In this document: positions 44,930-56,462 of the stretch, piece by piece
Numbering within the stretch: the stretch's first letter is position 1
Layout of the letters: every line of letters begins with the position of its first letter
Origin: Hymenopus coronatus
Taxonomy: Eukaryota; Arthropoda; Insecta; Mantodea; Hymenopodidae
Length of the DNA stretch: 64,000 nt
Assembly: GCA_030762935.1 (NCBI GenBank)
Contig: CM060895.1
Location: 39,733,001 to 39,797,000, forward strand
Direction of reading: 5' to 3'
Made by a program: the position numbers and the translations under genes
The notes under the pieces: generated by a model
What the model saw: the letters and a program-made list of their open reading frames with translations, nothing else
The model's database searches: none
What the model was told of the DNA's origin: nothing

Positions 44930-45795
44930 ACTCAGAAAGATGAAAATGTTCGTGCGATGATTTATTATGATCTTGGACGTGGAGTATAAGACAAGAGCGC
45001 ATTGATGAACTTAGTACTACGTCCTTCGCCATTTGAAACCCTGGTATAACGAGCTTAATGGCGGCCGCCGTTCGTTCACTGACGAACTTTGTGAAGGTCT
45101 AAGCAATAGTTCCACCAGCAGATATAAAATATTGCATGATCATTTAGCCCTGAAAAAGGTTTGCTCTCATTGTTTCCCACATAATTTGACCTAGGATGCT
45201 CATGTTAATTGGTGCATACCAATGTTACAGAAATTCAATGGAGAGGCTTCAAAAGACGTATATAAGAATGTAACAGGTGACGAATCATGGATCTATGCAC
45301 ATGAGCCGGTGCCATCAGCAGTCGACTGTGTGGGTATTTTAAGTTGAACCAAATCCAACAAAAATTGTTCGCACTTCGAAACAAATGATCACCTGTTTTT
45401 TTCCCCCTGGAAAAACTGGCCATGTGCAACAGTGCCTTAAAAGGAACGTAAAACCCCCAATTCTGAATGTTACACAACCATTTGTTTACCGGAAGTCTTC
45501 GGTGAAATAAGGAAAACAAACCAAGTGCCGTCGTATCGTTCTTCATCAAGACATTGCGAGCGGTCACATATTAACTCAAACATCCGATTATTTGAACACT
45601 CAAAAATCGAATTGATGACTCATCCGCGTACAGACACCCAAAGACTTCTCTTTGTTCCCGAATATCGAAATAAAATGTGTGGACAATGATTTTCTACGTG
45701 TCTCAAGCAGATTGGAAAAAATGCTATGATAAATAATTCGAACACATGCAAAAGTGTAAGTATTGATCATAAAGGAGAATATTTCGAGAAACAAA
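44930..45795 (+). pseudogene. mariner transposase, decayed
   Basis: Plus strand, multiple frameshifts and one large gap. In order: DENVRAMIYYDLGRG (44939-44983); QERIDELSTTSF; WYNELNGGRRSFTDEL (about 45045-45090); ILHDHLALKKVC; FNGEASKDVYKNVTGDESWI with the first catalytic Asp (codon 45279-45281); FALRNK-type linker; TICLPEVFGEIRKTNQ; LHQDIASGH with the second catalytic Asp (codon 45550-45552); and a C-terminal GEYFEKQ near 45776-45796. The third catalytic motif, normally SPDLAPxD, is disrupted around 45625-45645. The wording fits the cecropia-type mariners of insects. A segment between the amino-terminal helix-turn-helix and ILHDHL is deleted. An AATAAA lies at 45805-45810. No inverted terminal repeats were identified. 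Clearly non-functional. Confidence 0.88.
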
Positions 45796-45819
45796 GTAAT
45801 TTTCAATAAAAAGTTACTG

Positions 45820-46358
45820 GTTTTTACTTTCTCTATACGTACTATTTACATAGTGTATAGAGGAAGGATTGCATTCCATCCCAAAATTCGATACCGAGAT
45901 TTCACTGGAAATACATGTTTTAGAACCCCCTGAATCCAAAAAAAAAAAAAAAAAAGCATTTTCAGAAAAAGATCCGTGTGTGTGTCTGTGGACAGCATAG
46001 CTCAAAAACGAAAAGGCCGTTATAAATACTAAACTTGGTATTTAGATTTGGTATCTTCCAAGGAAGCGACACGAAGATTTTCAAGAAAATACCCCCACCC
46101 CCAACTACCCTTTACATGGAAAAATGTTCGAAAATTTTGATTTTCTAAAAAATGGCTCTAACTATTTTGATTAAAATCCCGTATATTAAAGATATTTACA
46201 TATCAAATAAAATGTATATCTTGAATTTTCTTGAAATAGCCTCTGAAGAGTTCTTTATTCTGGATGAATTTTGCTAAATTTTGCTTAACTGCTAAACGGT
46301 AAGAGATAGACAAAAACTTACTACACAAAAAATGTTGATCTGATCTAAACACACAAGA
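45820..46358 (+). mobile_element. family M repeat, 3' truncated
   Basis: Starts ggtttttactttctctatac with the palindrome (actatttacatagtgtatag aggaagg), a short GT core (gtgtgtgtgtctgtggacag at 45974) and an A17 run before it. The body stops after aaatgttgatctgatctaaa cacacaag. It abuts the mariner relic. Confidence 0.9.
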
Positions 46359-47241
46359 TCCTCATAATTCAATAATCAAACTCATTGAAATATCACAGCG
46401 TTGTTTTTATGTGTGGTTTGAAGATACACTTCAAAAAATGTCAACCAATTTTCTCAAGTTTTGACGCGTGTGGAATATTTACGTAATAAAATTTATGAAA
46501 GTCATATTATCCAATCTCAATAAAATTCAGTATTCATATTAACATAAAAATGTAATCAGTGAAGTTTTCAGAAAAAAAAAAAAGTACACAGGAATACAAA
46601 AATTTGAATTTTCACTCCCACAGGCAGTTTGGAATATAGATTTCTCGATCGTATTAATTGCCCAAGAATGCCCTACGGGTGCACATTTTGCTGTAAAATG
46701 ATATATCACGAAATGATTTGGAGCTTGAATCGCTTCACTTCCGTTGTCGACTTCCAGAATTATAGGATCAAACATAACGTTACGTGCAGGGAACTCCTAA
46801 CAAATAGAACACAATAAAAGCACGCAGCGTGAAGGCGTGTGAACTCCCTCCACAGCAAACTTCCTGTTCATTAATCGTTTTGAATGCTAATAGGAGGAGG
46901 AATTGCTGGAAACGAGTTCACGCACCAAGAGGCCAAAGCAAATTCCTCCATCAGCGTGATGACTTAGCACGGTTCGAGAGTTCAAACTCCCAGAATCAGT
47001 TGGCTGTTCTGTATCACAACAAAGCAAAGGCATTCTTTTATTTAGTTGTCCAAAACTACCATCAAATTATGAACTGTGTAAGCAAATATTTATTTATATT
47101 ATAAGCGGCACAAATAGACTATTATTGGTGAGTGGGATGTTCTAATTTCTCAAGAGCAAACAATAGTCTAATAAGCTACGTGTAATATGCAACGTTTTAT
47201 CCTATCCTAATATTAACAAAAAACTATTGTTATATTTATTA
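46359..47241. other. unassigned stretch with a tRNA-like fragment
   Basis: No gene recognised. At 46960-47000 cacggttcgagagttcaaac tccc resembles a B box, but no family could be assigned. A 91-codon frame (46829-47104, plus) has no known motif. Confidence 0.3.
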
Positions 47242-47269
47242 ATTATTATTATTATTATTATTATTATTA
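47242..47269. repeat. (ATT)n microsatellite
   Basis: Short ATT run of about nine units. Confidence 0.85.
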
Positions 47270-47621
47270 GAGCCGTCATTACAAGGAATTGAGCTGTAGT
47301 CGTGCGTAACCCCGCCGGAATAAACAGTTTCAATTCTGGTTGTTTAAACTGCACCAAATAAACCAATAAATGAATGAAAATGGATATTTCTGAAGAAATT
47401 TCAGATTGTGCTAAAAAAAAAACTGTACTTAGTTTGTTACTTGCAAGTCAAAGGACTTATGTAACAAGAAATTTTATTTATTTAAAGAATGGGGAGCTGT
47501 CAAAGGAGTTAAAACAATTTACAATGACACCATGAAATAAACACTCATTTGTATTGTTTCCTAGGATACATGGCATGTATACATGAAGTCTATAGGATAG
47601 GATAAAACAATTTATATAAAA

Positions 47622-48030
47622 TTTTACTTTCTCTAGCACGAATGTGCAATGTGCAAAAACTTATTACATAAAAATGTAGCTCTCGTTAAAACACACAATT
47701 TATGACATATACTGTTTCTTTCTTTCATTCATTTATTTTGAGCTAACCATTTCAGAGATATTTCGTGTTAGTTGTAATTTTAAAATATTTTTCTCAAACG
47801 GGAAGCCCTACTCCGCCAGAATTCCAATGACAATCGCATAGCGACAGCTTTTAAGGGATTTAACAGTGGCTTTAGCCTTATGTATACCCTTGTTTCTTTT
47901 TACTTATAAAGAACAAAGTATTAAGACCATTTTTGGTAATGTTTATCTTGAGCAGCACGATATAGATAAAAGAATTATAGCAGAACAGACAGAAAAGGCT
48001 GTGAATGGAACACATCAGACCTTTTTTAAT
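47622..48030 (+). mobile_element. family M repeat, internally deleted, variant palindrome
   Basis: Begins attttactttctctagcacg with half of the gcacg-type palindrome, then jumps at about 47655 to acttattacataaaaatgta (3' half). Ends ggctgtgaatggaacacatc agacctttttt. Confidence 0.85.
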
Positions 48031-48114
48031 ATCATGTGCCGGTTTAACATGGAAATTATAAAACTAATGCTTACAAAGAAATACTATTCCTCGTTAAACT
48101 TCACTTTTAACCTC

Positions 48115-48405
48115 CTAATATCCAATATAACAAGTTATGCAGCCAAAGGTGCCAAGAGTTAACTAGAGATAATCGCTCAGTAATAAGGCCAAGGTCTGGC
48201 CGTTCGCTCCGCGTCCAAAAATAAATACCTGAGAAAGGTTCTTTGTTCAGCAAAATACGACACTTGCAAAATATGTGGGGGGTTTCCTCATCCTTACAAC
48301 AGTTTCTGCATATTGGGTCATCATTATTGTACACATATAAACTATGGAGTGAGAAACCCACAAAACTCCGACAAGAGCAAACTTGTGATTATTATTTGCA
48401 ATCAC
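48115..48405 (-). pseudogene. non-LTR retrotransposon C-terminal (post-RNase H) fragment
   Basis: A minus-strand frame contains DPICRNCCKDEETPHIFCKC (about 48256-48322). This matches the CxxC-(D/E)EET-xH-xxxxC pattern that ends the RNase H region of many insect non-LTR retrotransposons. Preceding residues SLYVYNNDD fit the usual helix before it. Upstream RT is not recognisable. Probably a short relic. Confidence 0.55.
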
Positions 48406-48554
48406 AATACACGTCAGAGGATTGTCCAGCAGTGTTGTTTAAGTACCGATATCTTTTATATTGCCAAGGAGGAAATCTTCAACTCAATGAGTAAACAGAA
48501 CATTTAAAAGAATGATTCAAGACCTGAACAGAATGCATGTGCTGCTCTCGTGTT

Positions 48555-49425
48555 ATTACTTTCTCTAGCACCTACGTAAAATACATATAGTGGATAGGGA
48601 AGGAATTGCATTCCAACCAAAAAATTCGTTACCGATATTTCACCGGAAATACATGTTTTGAGATACAATGAATAAAAAAAGTATTTTTAAAAACATGTCC
48701 GTGTGTGTGTGCGCCTGTGGGCAGCATGACTCAAAAGCGAAAAGTCGGTTAAATATCAAACTTAGTATTAAAGTTTAGCATCTTCCAAGGATGCAACACG
48801 AAGATTTTAAAGAAAATCGCCCCTCATCAACTATCTACTCTTTACATGGAACATTTTTCGAAAATTTTGATTTTCTCAAAAATGGCTCTAAAGATTTTTA
48901 TTAAAATGTCATAGGTTTTAGATATTTTCATGACAAACAAAATGTAGATCTTGAATTTTGTAGGGATAGATAATGAAGACCTCTTCATTCTGGATGACTT
49001 CTGTATAACTGGTGTACCACAATAAACACACAAAAACTTACTGCACAACAAAATGTAGATCTCCTTAAAACACATAATTTTTGTCATATACACTCTTTTC
49101 AGAGTTAACCGTTTTGAAGATATTCCGAGTTATTGCTTTCAGTTTTAAGGCACTTAATTTTTTTTTACAAACTGGAAGTATCTATCTTATCGTCTTTCTT
49201 GTTTACTCCTAGCAAGCTAAGAGAACTTAAATTCATTTGTTTCACATAGCAACCGGAATTCAAAAGATTTCACTATCGCTTTAGCCTGTGCATTATCTTA
49301 TTTCCCTTCTACTTGCATAGAAGCAAGCAATAAGACAGTTCTGCTAATGTTTATCACGATGCAGATAAAAGAATAATCTTTTGTTTGCGGGACAGCTAGA
49401 GAAAGTCATGTCAGATTTATTTTAC
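48555..49425 (+). mobile_element. family M repeat, near full length, variant palindrome
   Basis: Starts ttactttctctagcacctac with arm atagtggatagggaagg. Short GT core (gtccgtgtgtgtgtgcgcct, 48697). Body complete to gctagagaaagtcatgtcag. The final hairpin is shortened. Confidence 0.9.
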
Positions 49426-49544
49426 GTCACTTTAACAACTTTGTGATAGTCGTCAGGGTCTTTGTCTCCTATACCCATACAGTTTTATTCCGCGTCAAGC
49501 AGATAGTACGGTAAATGTGCCGTGCCTTCTCCACGATAGATGTT

Positions 49545-49650
49545 TTACTGTTGTTTTAGATTGAAGGAGCAACTTCGGATCGTGGGGAACCCACGACCTC
49601 CCAAATAGACATTGCCGCCTGAACCAATCCGCTCGCTTCTCCTGTTAATG
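49545..49650 (-). repeat. tRNA-like SINE fragment
   Basis: Minus strand: gagcggattggttcaggcgg (A box region) and GGTCGTGGGTTCCCCACG (B box) with about 30 bp between. No second copy seen. Confidence 0.5.
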
Positions 49651-49729
49651 TTCCTTCTTTAAGACGATTTACACTTTTCAGGAGCAAAGATTGCAGTTTT
49701 CATTTCTTTTTTCGTGTAGAATGCACCTT

Positions 49730-50522
49730 ACTTTTTACTTTCTCTAGCACGTACATAACAGATAGAGAAGGTATTGCATTCCACCCAAAATCTCCATACC
49801 AAGATTTCATTGGATGCACATGTTTTAGAGTCCGTTTAATAAAAAAAATTATGGAAAAAGATCCACGCGCGTGTATGTGCGCTTGTGAACAATATAATCA
49901 AAAACGAAAAAAATCGTTATATACCATCCTTGATACTTAAGTTCGTCTGAAAGTGACACGAAGACTTTCAATAAAATCCCCTATCCTCAAACTGCCCTCT
50001 ACATAGAAACATTTTTCGAAAATGTATATTTTCTAAAAATGTCTAACGATTTTGATTACAATGTCGTATATTAAAGATATTTACATGATAAATACAAAGT
50101 TTACAATCGCCAAATATTGTTTGTGTTAACCTGTTAGCCTCTGAAGACCTGTACAAAAATTTTAAATATTGCTAAAACATACAATTTATGTCAAGTACAT
50201 TTTTTCATAGAGTTAATTATTTCCGAGGTATACTTGTTATGGTTTCATTTTTAAAATACTTACTTTTCTCATACGAGAATTTGTCAACTCCTGGCCATTC
50301 AAAGGAACGAGTTTCAAGCACATAGCAACGAGCTTTTAAAAGATTTGACTATCGATTTAGTTTGTGTATTCCCCTTTTCCTTCCTATTTACAGGAGGAGG
50401 GTGATAACATTTCTGCTAATGTTTAGTATAGCATGGAGTATACACTAAGAATAAGCTTTTAACAATAATTTGTTACAAAAATGTAAAAAAAATATATGAA
50501 TGGAACATTTCAGGTTTTTTAA
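49730..50522 (+). mobile_element. family M repeat, variant palindrome
   Basis: Starts acttttactttctctagcac with arm gatagagaaggtattgcat. Core reduced (gcgcgtgtatgtgcgcttgt). Ends atatgaatggaacatttcag gttttt. TAGAGAAAGT at the right end is lost. Confidence 0.88.
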
Positions 50523-50534
50523 GAACAGTTGACT

Positions 50535-50580
50535 GAACAGGTAGAGAAATTTAAGTGAATTGAATACATCACATTTTTTG
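50535..50580 (+). mobile_element. family M 3'-end fragment
   Basis: A second right end (acaggtagagaaatttaagt gaattgaatacatcaca tttttt) directly follows the complete copy, suggesting nested or tandem insertion or partial duplication of the end. Confidence 0.7.
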
Positions 50581-51445
50581 CAAAATAGCTTAGCTTTATG
50601 TTTTAAAATGTATATTTCTGTAAAGATTTAATATGTGTACCTAATGTTACAACCTCACTTGTAAGATTCAAAACGCTCAGTAGAATCCTTTGGACTTTGA
50701 CAAAATTTAATGTATAGATAAGTTTCCTAAGTTACAGAAATTAATTCATTACCATTGCTGTGAACGCCTTAATAGAACATTAGCAATTGTAACAACAAAG
50801 TTGTCTAATACAAAACGTGTTCCTTAAGTATTGCGGGAGAGGAAATATGGCGTGACATCCTTCCCCTCAAGTTAAGGAAATTTAACAGAACTATTCTGGG
50901 AAAAATATGAACATACAACGTCATTCTTTCGAGACAGTGCAAAAGCGTAACTATAGAGGAATGCTACCATTTGTTACGCTTTCCAAAAAAGGACGACGAG
51001 TAACCAGCATACTGACATGCAACGGTGCCAGTCTAATATGCACCATGCAGATGAGATTCCAAGCAACCATTAGCGTCCATCTTCCGACCGGCCGACCGCA
51101 CGCAAGAGGTGAACTCCCAGCTATTGTAGTTATTGAAAAGCAAGTTAAAATACCGAGTTAGAAGATATTTGAAATTTAAAGGTAGTTTATATAGAGAGCA
51201 CTTTAGTTACAATATTTAGGTGACATGCTTCACGTACGAGTTCAAAGTTTGGAAATACTTTTTTTACTTCTTTGGATCTATGTGAAATTTGGTTCAAAGC
51301 TATAAAACATTTTGAGGATATATTATTGAGAGCACCTTAAACATTTATAACTTGAAGGTGATTTCTCAATACACAAAAGTTTTAAACTAATGCATCCGTG
51401 AAATTTGACAAAAATTTGTTAAAAGTGAAAAATTAAAAATGATGT
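50581..51445. other. unassigned stretch with an 84-codon frame
   Basis: A frame at 50907-51161 (+) is locally less AT-rich than its surroundings, but its translation matches nothing I recognise. Low support for a gene. Confidence 0.3.
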
Positions 51446-51938
51446 TAGTTTCTCTAGATAGTACATGGATAGAGAACGTATTGCACTCCACCAAAAATTC
51501 AATAACGATATTTCATTGGAAATACATATTTTAGGGCCCCTGTATAACAACAAAAAAAAAACATTTTAAGAAAAAGGCTACTGTGTGCCTCAGTATGTCG
51601 AAACTGACGAGATACAAAGATTTTGAGAAACTCCCCCGACTCTGAACTATCCTTTACAAGGAAAGAATTTTGAAAATTTTGATTTTTTTCAAAAATGGAT
51701 CTAACCATTTTGATTATAATATCTATATTAAAGATATTTACATAGCAAATATCATGTATATCCTGAATTTTCTTTTAATAGCCTCTGAAGACTTCTATAT
51801 TATGGATGAATTTTGCTGATTTTGCATAACTGGTAAACCGCAATAGATAAACAAAAACTTACTACACAAACAATTTAGATCTTCTTTTTTCTCCTGGAGT
51901 TGACCATTTCCAGGATATTCCTTCCTATTGGCTTCAGT
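51446..51938 (+). mobile_element. family M repeat, first part of a fused tandem pair
   Basis: Starts gttagtttctctagatagta catgg with arm atagagaacgtattgc. Runs to the ttggcttcagttcag block and then joins abruptly to the middle of another copy. Confidence 0.85.
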
Positions 51939-52612
51939 TCAGATGCGACACGAAGATTAAAAAAAAATCTTCCCACCACAAACTACACTTTATATGGATA
52001 CATTTTTGAAAATTGTTTTTCTCAAAATTCGCTCTAATGATCTTGACTAAATTGAAGATATTTACATTAAAGATATTTACATTAAAGATATTTATATTAA
52101 AGATATTTATATCACAAATAAAGACTATGTTTTGAATTTTTTGGGGAATAGTCTCTGAAGAATTCTCTATTCTGGATGAGTTTTACAGAATTTTGCATAA
52201 CGATTAAACCGTAAGATTTAGATAAAACCTTAACACAAAAAAATTAGATCTTGGTAAAACAAATAATTTATGTAATCTAGGTTTTTCTTGTAGAGTTGAC
52301 CGTTTTTTGAGATATCCCTTGTTATGGTTTCAGTTTTAAACTAGCTAACTTTTCTCAAACGGGATCACGCTAAGCGAACCAAACCTCAATTGTTTCATAT
52401 AGCGAGCAGTTTTGAAAATATTTGACTATCTCTTTAGCATAATACATTCTTTTATTTCCCTTTACTTACAATGAAGGAAGTAATAAGACAAATTCTGCTA
52501 ATGTTTATCTCGATTAGCATGATGCAGATAAAAGTATAATATTTTGTAACAATAGTGCGTAGTTGGAACAGCTAGAGAAAGCTATGTGAATGGAACACAT
52601 CAGATTTTCATT
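51939..52612 (+). mobile_element. family M repeat, second part of a fused tandem pair
   Basis: Begins at the gatgcgacacgaagatt block, contains a local 15-bp tandem expansion at 52054-52113, and ends with the intact right end gctagagaaagctatgtgaa tggaacacatcag. Confidence 0.85.
52054..52113 (+). repeat. 15-bp minisatellite, four units
   Basis: Four adjacent units of ATTAAAGATATTTAC-type sequence (last two with TAT for TAC), an expansion of the single ttaaagatatttac found at this place in other family M copies. Confidence 0.9.
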
Positions 52613-53119
52613 TTTATTCTGTGCTGCAGCGCAATAAGCTCCAGACGTCCGCTTCCAATTGCTAAGCAACACATTCGCGTGACAGTCTTGTTTCCTAATT
52701 TAGTAATCTGCTGAATGTTTTGTCTGTCACAAATGTACAGTTGACGTCATTTACTCCTAAATGGTTAAGAATTAATATTACAAGCGTTGGTGCCTCATGG
52801 GCGAAGTGTTAAATGCTTCAATCCACTTGCCTAGAAGGAGCGAGGCTCATCAAAATTCATATAAATGTTACGATGCGATGCACTTCCCCTTCAAAGATAA
52901 TTGTTATTGAATGTGGCATCTCGGGAGGTTAGTAACGAAGCACAGGAAACTCTGTATTATTTCTCAGAACTTGGAGAGTTACCTCTTGCGCTCTTTTGAG
53001 CATTTGCTTGGTATCCCGATTTTATGTACAATATAAGTCGAAACCAGCGGTCGGTCTTTTAGTTGGAGTGTCGTCACAGCTCTTTCACTGCCGTAATCAG
53101 GCTATCAAATGCTGATTTG
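52613..53119. other. unassigned stretch
   Basis: No gene or clear repeat. 52790-52880 has a weak tRNA-like look, but no convincing B box. Confidence 0.3.
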
Positions 53120-53198
53120 ACATTTTAGGGGAGGAGTTGACATTTCCTTAAACTACTTACTTAACTTTTCTCAAATGGAAAGTTATCTTTCGTTTCAG

Positions 53199-53265
<67 letters not shown>

Positions 53266-53517
53266 ATTTTGCAAAGAGAACCGAATTTCAATTGTTTCAC
53301 ATAGCAGTAGCCTTTAAAATATCTGACTATCGCTTTAGTCCAGTGTATTTCTTTTTCTCCTTTGTTATAATTTATAAATAGCTAACCAGTAATGCTATTT
53401 CTTCTAATGTTTATCTTGATTAGCTGTAAGTAGACAAAAAAAAAAACAATCTTTTGTAAGAGTAGTGTGCTACTGAATAGGTAGAGAAGATCGTGTGAAT
53501 TTAACACATCGGATTAT
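53120..53517 (+). mobile_element. family M repeat, 3' part split by a CT microsatellite
   Basis: Contains ggagttgacatttccttaaa and acttttctcaaatggaaag, then the CT run (53201-53262), then gagaaccgaatttcaattgt and the right end taggtagagaagatcgtgtg aatttaacacatcgg. Confidence 0.82.
53201..53262. repeat. (CT)n microsatellite inside family M copy
   Basis: Pure CT run of about 60 bp at a place where other copies read cttatctctcgttttactcc-like sequence, so it probably grew from a short native CT tract. Confidence 0.92.
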
Positions 53518-54466
53518 TTTTTTTTTTTCATCTACTTTCTATCATACATGATCTGGGACTTTTGAAAAACAAAACATACAGATGCCACCTAATATGTTAG
53601 CGAGGGGTTTGAGGGTTACATTTGCATTAAGCCACTGCTTCACGTTTTGATTCTACAGTCATATTTTTATTGGAAGAGAGCAATGGAATGAAGGAGAGTA
53701 AATTAATTTCTAGACCTATTCTGGCCGGTGGAGTATATAGCGATTAAAAATTGCCGACCTAAAGGCGTAACTGCGACGCGAGTTTCCCATGCACAGATTT
53801 CACAAACAATACGAGGAGGAATGTTGGGTGTTCAGATCACTCCCATCCGGTCCTGTCACCTTACGTAACCGATTAATTGCGGGGTTAACTCTTAGCAGCC
53901 TAATATGCGCGAGACCCAATTTTTAACGAATTAAAAATACCCACGTGTAATTAAAGCTTAAACGTTGGCAACGTCCAAAAGCATTAACACTTTGCCAGCT
54001 GACAGGAAAAACCCAAGTCAATGACATTTGCTGACGAGTTCATTTAACCCAAAGCAGTATAGGTAATTTACAAATGCAAATCAATAAAAATGCTGCATAC
54101 AGTTTTTATAGTATCGACATCCTGTTCCATAAATTAAGCTTACCCAATTAATTTCTTAGAAAGCTAATGTTTTATTCTGAAGCTTTAATTGCAAGCACTA
54201 CAGGTTACACGGGACTGCAAACTAAGGGCCATACAAGGGTTCTTCTTTCACCTCTAGGGCCGGTTTCACAGTTTAAGTTTAAGCCGAAGCTTTAGCAAGG
54301 TGCGGATGTCACTTAAAATGTGCAAGTTGCATAGCAGGGCAATCAGGTTCGGCTTTACTAAATTCAACAACTCCAGGGAATGGTGAAGTTGTATAGCTTG
54401 CTATGCTCATCGAGTAAATTTCCATCGTTTGTCTGTGACGCCGTTGTTTGCAGATTAACCAGCACC
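53518..54466. other. unassigned stretch
   Basis: No gene or repeat recognised. Confidence 0.35.
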
Positions 54467-54479
54467 ATATAATTAGTGA
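54467..54479. repeat. target-site duplication, left (SINE C)
   Basis: ATATAATTAGTGA, exact direct repeat of 54830-54842. Confidence 0.9.
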
Positions 54480-54829
54480 GGGTCGTCTCCTTAGCGCGGT
54501 GGTAGCGCAGCTGCTTACCAAGCGGGAGACCTGGGTTCGATCCCCAGTACCGGCGTGGGGATTTTTCCCCCGCTGGGAGACCTGGCCCGGGGTGCACTCA
54601 GCCTCGTAAGGTCCCTGGGGGGCCAATTGAGGAGCTACTTGATGGAGAAGTAGCGGCTCCAGGTCGTGAGGACCGCATTAACCGGCCGGGAGGGACTCGA
54701 GGCGCTGACCACGTCTCACCCTCCAATACTGCACCCCATCCATGACGTCTATAGTGGACCGAGATGGGGGACGCAGCGGCCGGGCGGTAGGCCAAGGTTC
54801 CCCGTGAGCTGTCGTGCCATGGAGTTATT
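54480..54829 (+). repeat. tRNA-derived SINE (type C), complete
   Basis: Plus orientation, about 350 bp, strongly GC-rich. A box gcgcggtggtagcgcagctg, B box ACCTGGGTTCGATCCCCAG (54530-54548), then taccggcgtggggattttt. The body includes ttgaggagctacttgatgga and gacgtctatagtggaccgag and ends gtcgtgccatgg. Flanked by a perfect 13-bp target duplication. High similarity to the inverted copy at 26495 suggests recent activity. Reading frames within (77-105 codons) are not genes. Confidence 0.95.
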
Positions 54830-54842
54830 ATATAATTAGTGA
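54830..54842. repeat. target-site duplication, right (SINE C)
   Basis: ATATAATTAGTGA, exact copy of 54467-54479. Confidence 0.9.
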
Positions 54843-55116
54843 TCGAAAAATCAGACCAAAATGAAACTTCTCTAGAAGCGAGCATCCTCCTACAATTGTA
54901 AAGCGCATAAGCATGTAATAAGGTTCAAGAGATCCTAAATGCTGCTAGGAGTAAGAAAATCCAAATGCGGGGGAAAAGTGCGATGCCAAAAGTGCATTAA
55001 ATGAAGTGAAACAATTTTGACACCTCTGCATACTATAGATTTTGGGATAGCGGGAACTGTTTAGAACGCAATGAATATTCAGCCTTGTACCATTCTGAAC
55101 GCAGAAATAATCAATT

Positions 55117-55344
55117 ACTAGGCCGCGCCGTGTCCGAATGATTAGATCACTCACCTCTCACCAAGGTTCGATTGAATGTGGGATTTATGGTGCACAAAGC
55201 GGCGCAGGGGTGGGTTTTCCCTCGCTTCTCCGATGTTGCCCGCCATCGCCTTCTACCGGCGCTCCATCTTTATTCCATGTATCATCAATGTCATCGCTTG
55301 CGGTGCCGTATGTAGTAAAAGCGGACGTTAAACACTATCCAAAA
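55117..55344 (+). repeat. tRNA-derived SINE (type F)
   Basis: Plus orientation: A box gccgtgtccgaatgattaga, B box CAAGGTTCGATTGAATG (about 55162-55178), body gcggcgcaggggtgggtttt and cccgccatcgcc, tail gacgttaaacactatcc. Flanked by an imperfect 11-bp repeat, aataatcaatt (55106-55116) and aataaccaatt (55345-55355). Same family as 38813-39007. Confidence 0.82.
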
Positions 55345-55633
55345 AATAACCAATTTCCCAGTCTATGCGAATTTTGTGTCTAGCAATCCTGTGTGTAACC
55401 TTAATGAAACATCACTGTCTGTTGTTATTCGCCATGTACACAGCTAAGCAGACACAGTGGCGCAGGTAAGGATGAGATGGCAATGTCTGTGCTCCGATGA
55501 GAACAAACTACCCTAGTCTGGGTTACAACCGAGACTCCATATAGCGAAGCGATAATCAGACGCACATTTTTCTTTTTTCTAGTGATGGATGCCTCTGAGA
55601 AGGAAAGAAAGAAAAGAGATAAATGCTGCACAT

Positions 55634-56462
55634 GTTTACTTTCTCTACTTAGTAAATAGTGCATACGTAGAGAAGGTATTGCAATCCACCCAAAAATTAA
55701 TACCGAGACTTTAACGGAAGTAAACGTTTTAGGGTCCCTTGTATAAAAAAATGTATTTTTAGAAAAATGTCCTTATATGGGTGTGTCTGTGAACACAATG
55801 ACTCAAAAATGGAAATTCCGTAAAATACCAAAATTGATATTAAGGATGCAACACGAAGTTTTTGAGGAAAATCCCTCCATCCCAAATGGAAAAATTGTTA
55901 AAATTTTTGATTTTCGCAAAAATTGCTCTTCACGATTTTGATTAAAATACCGTAAATTAAAGATATTTACACGACAAGTAAAATGTATATCTTAAATTCT
56001 TTCTGAAGACCGCTTTACTTAGGATGAATTTTGAATTTTGCATAACTAGTAAACCGCAAGAGATAAGACAAAAGCTTGCTGCACAAAAACTGTAGATCAC
56101 GTTAAAACACCTAATTCATGCCATATACATTTTTTCGTGGAGTTGACCATTTCCAAGATATTCGTTGCTATTGGTTTCATTTTTAAAATATTTACTTTTC
56201 TCATACAGGAATTTGTATAATCCTGGCCATTGAGGAAAAGGAATTTCAATCATATGAAAAGCAGTTTTTAAAATATTTGACTATCGCTTTAGCCTAGTGC
56301 ATTCCCTTATTTCCCTTCTATTTACAATGAAGCAAGCAATAAGACCATTTATGGTGATGTTTATCTCTATCAACACGAAGTAGATAAAGAAGAAGCTTTT
56401 TAACAATCATTTGTTACAGAGGTGTAGAGAAAGTCATGTGAATGGAACACGTCAGATTTTTT
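55634..56462 (+). mobile_element. family M repeat, near full length
   Basis: Starts tgtttactttctctacttag with arm gcatacgtagagaaggtatt. The GT core is nearly absent (atatgggtgtgtctgtgaac). Body complete. Ends ggtgtagagaaagtcatgtg aatggaacacgtcag. Confidence 0.92.

Noticed and set aside
44930..45795. Functional mariner transposase
   Set aside because: Several frameshifts, a deletion and loss of the third catalytic motif.
54480..54560. tRNA gene at a GC-rich head with perfect A and B boxes
   Set aside because: Part of a 350-bp SINE with target duplications and a second copy; no closed acceptor stem.
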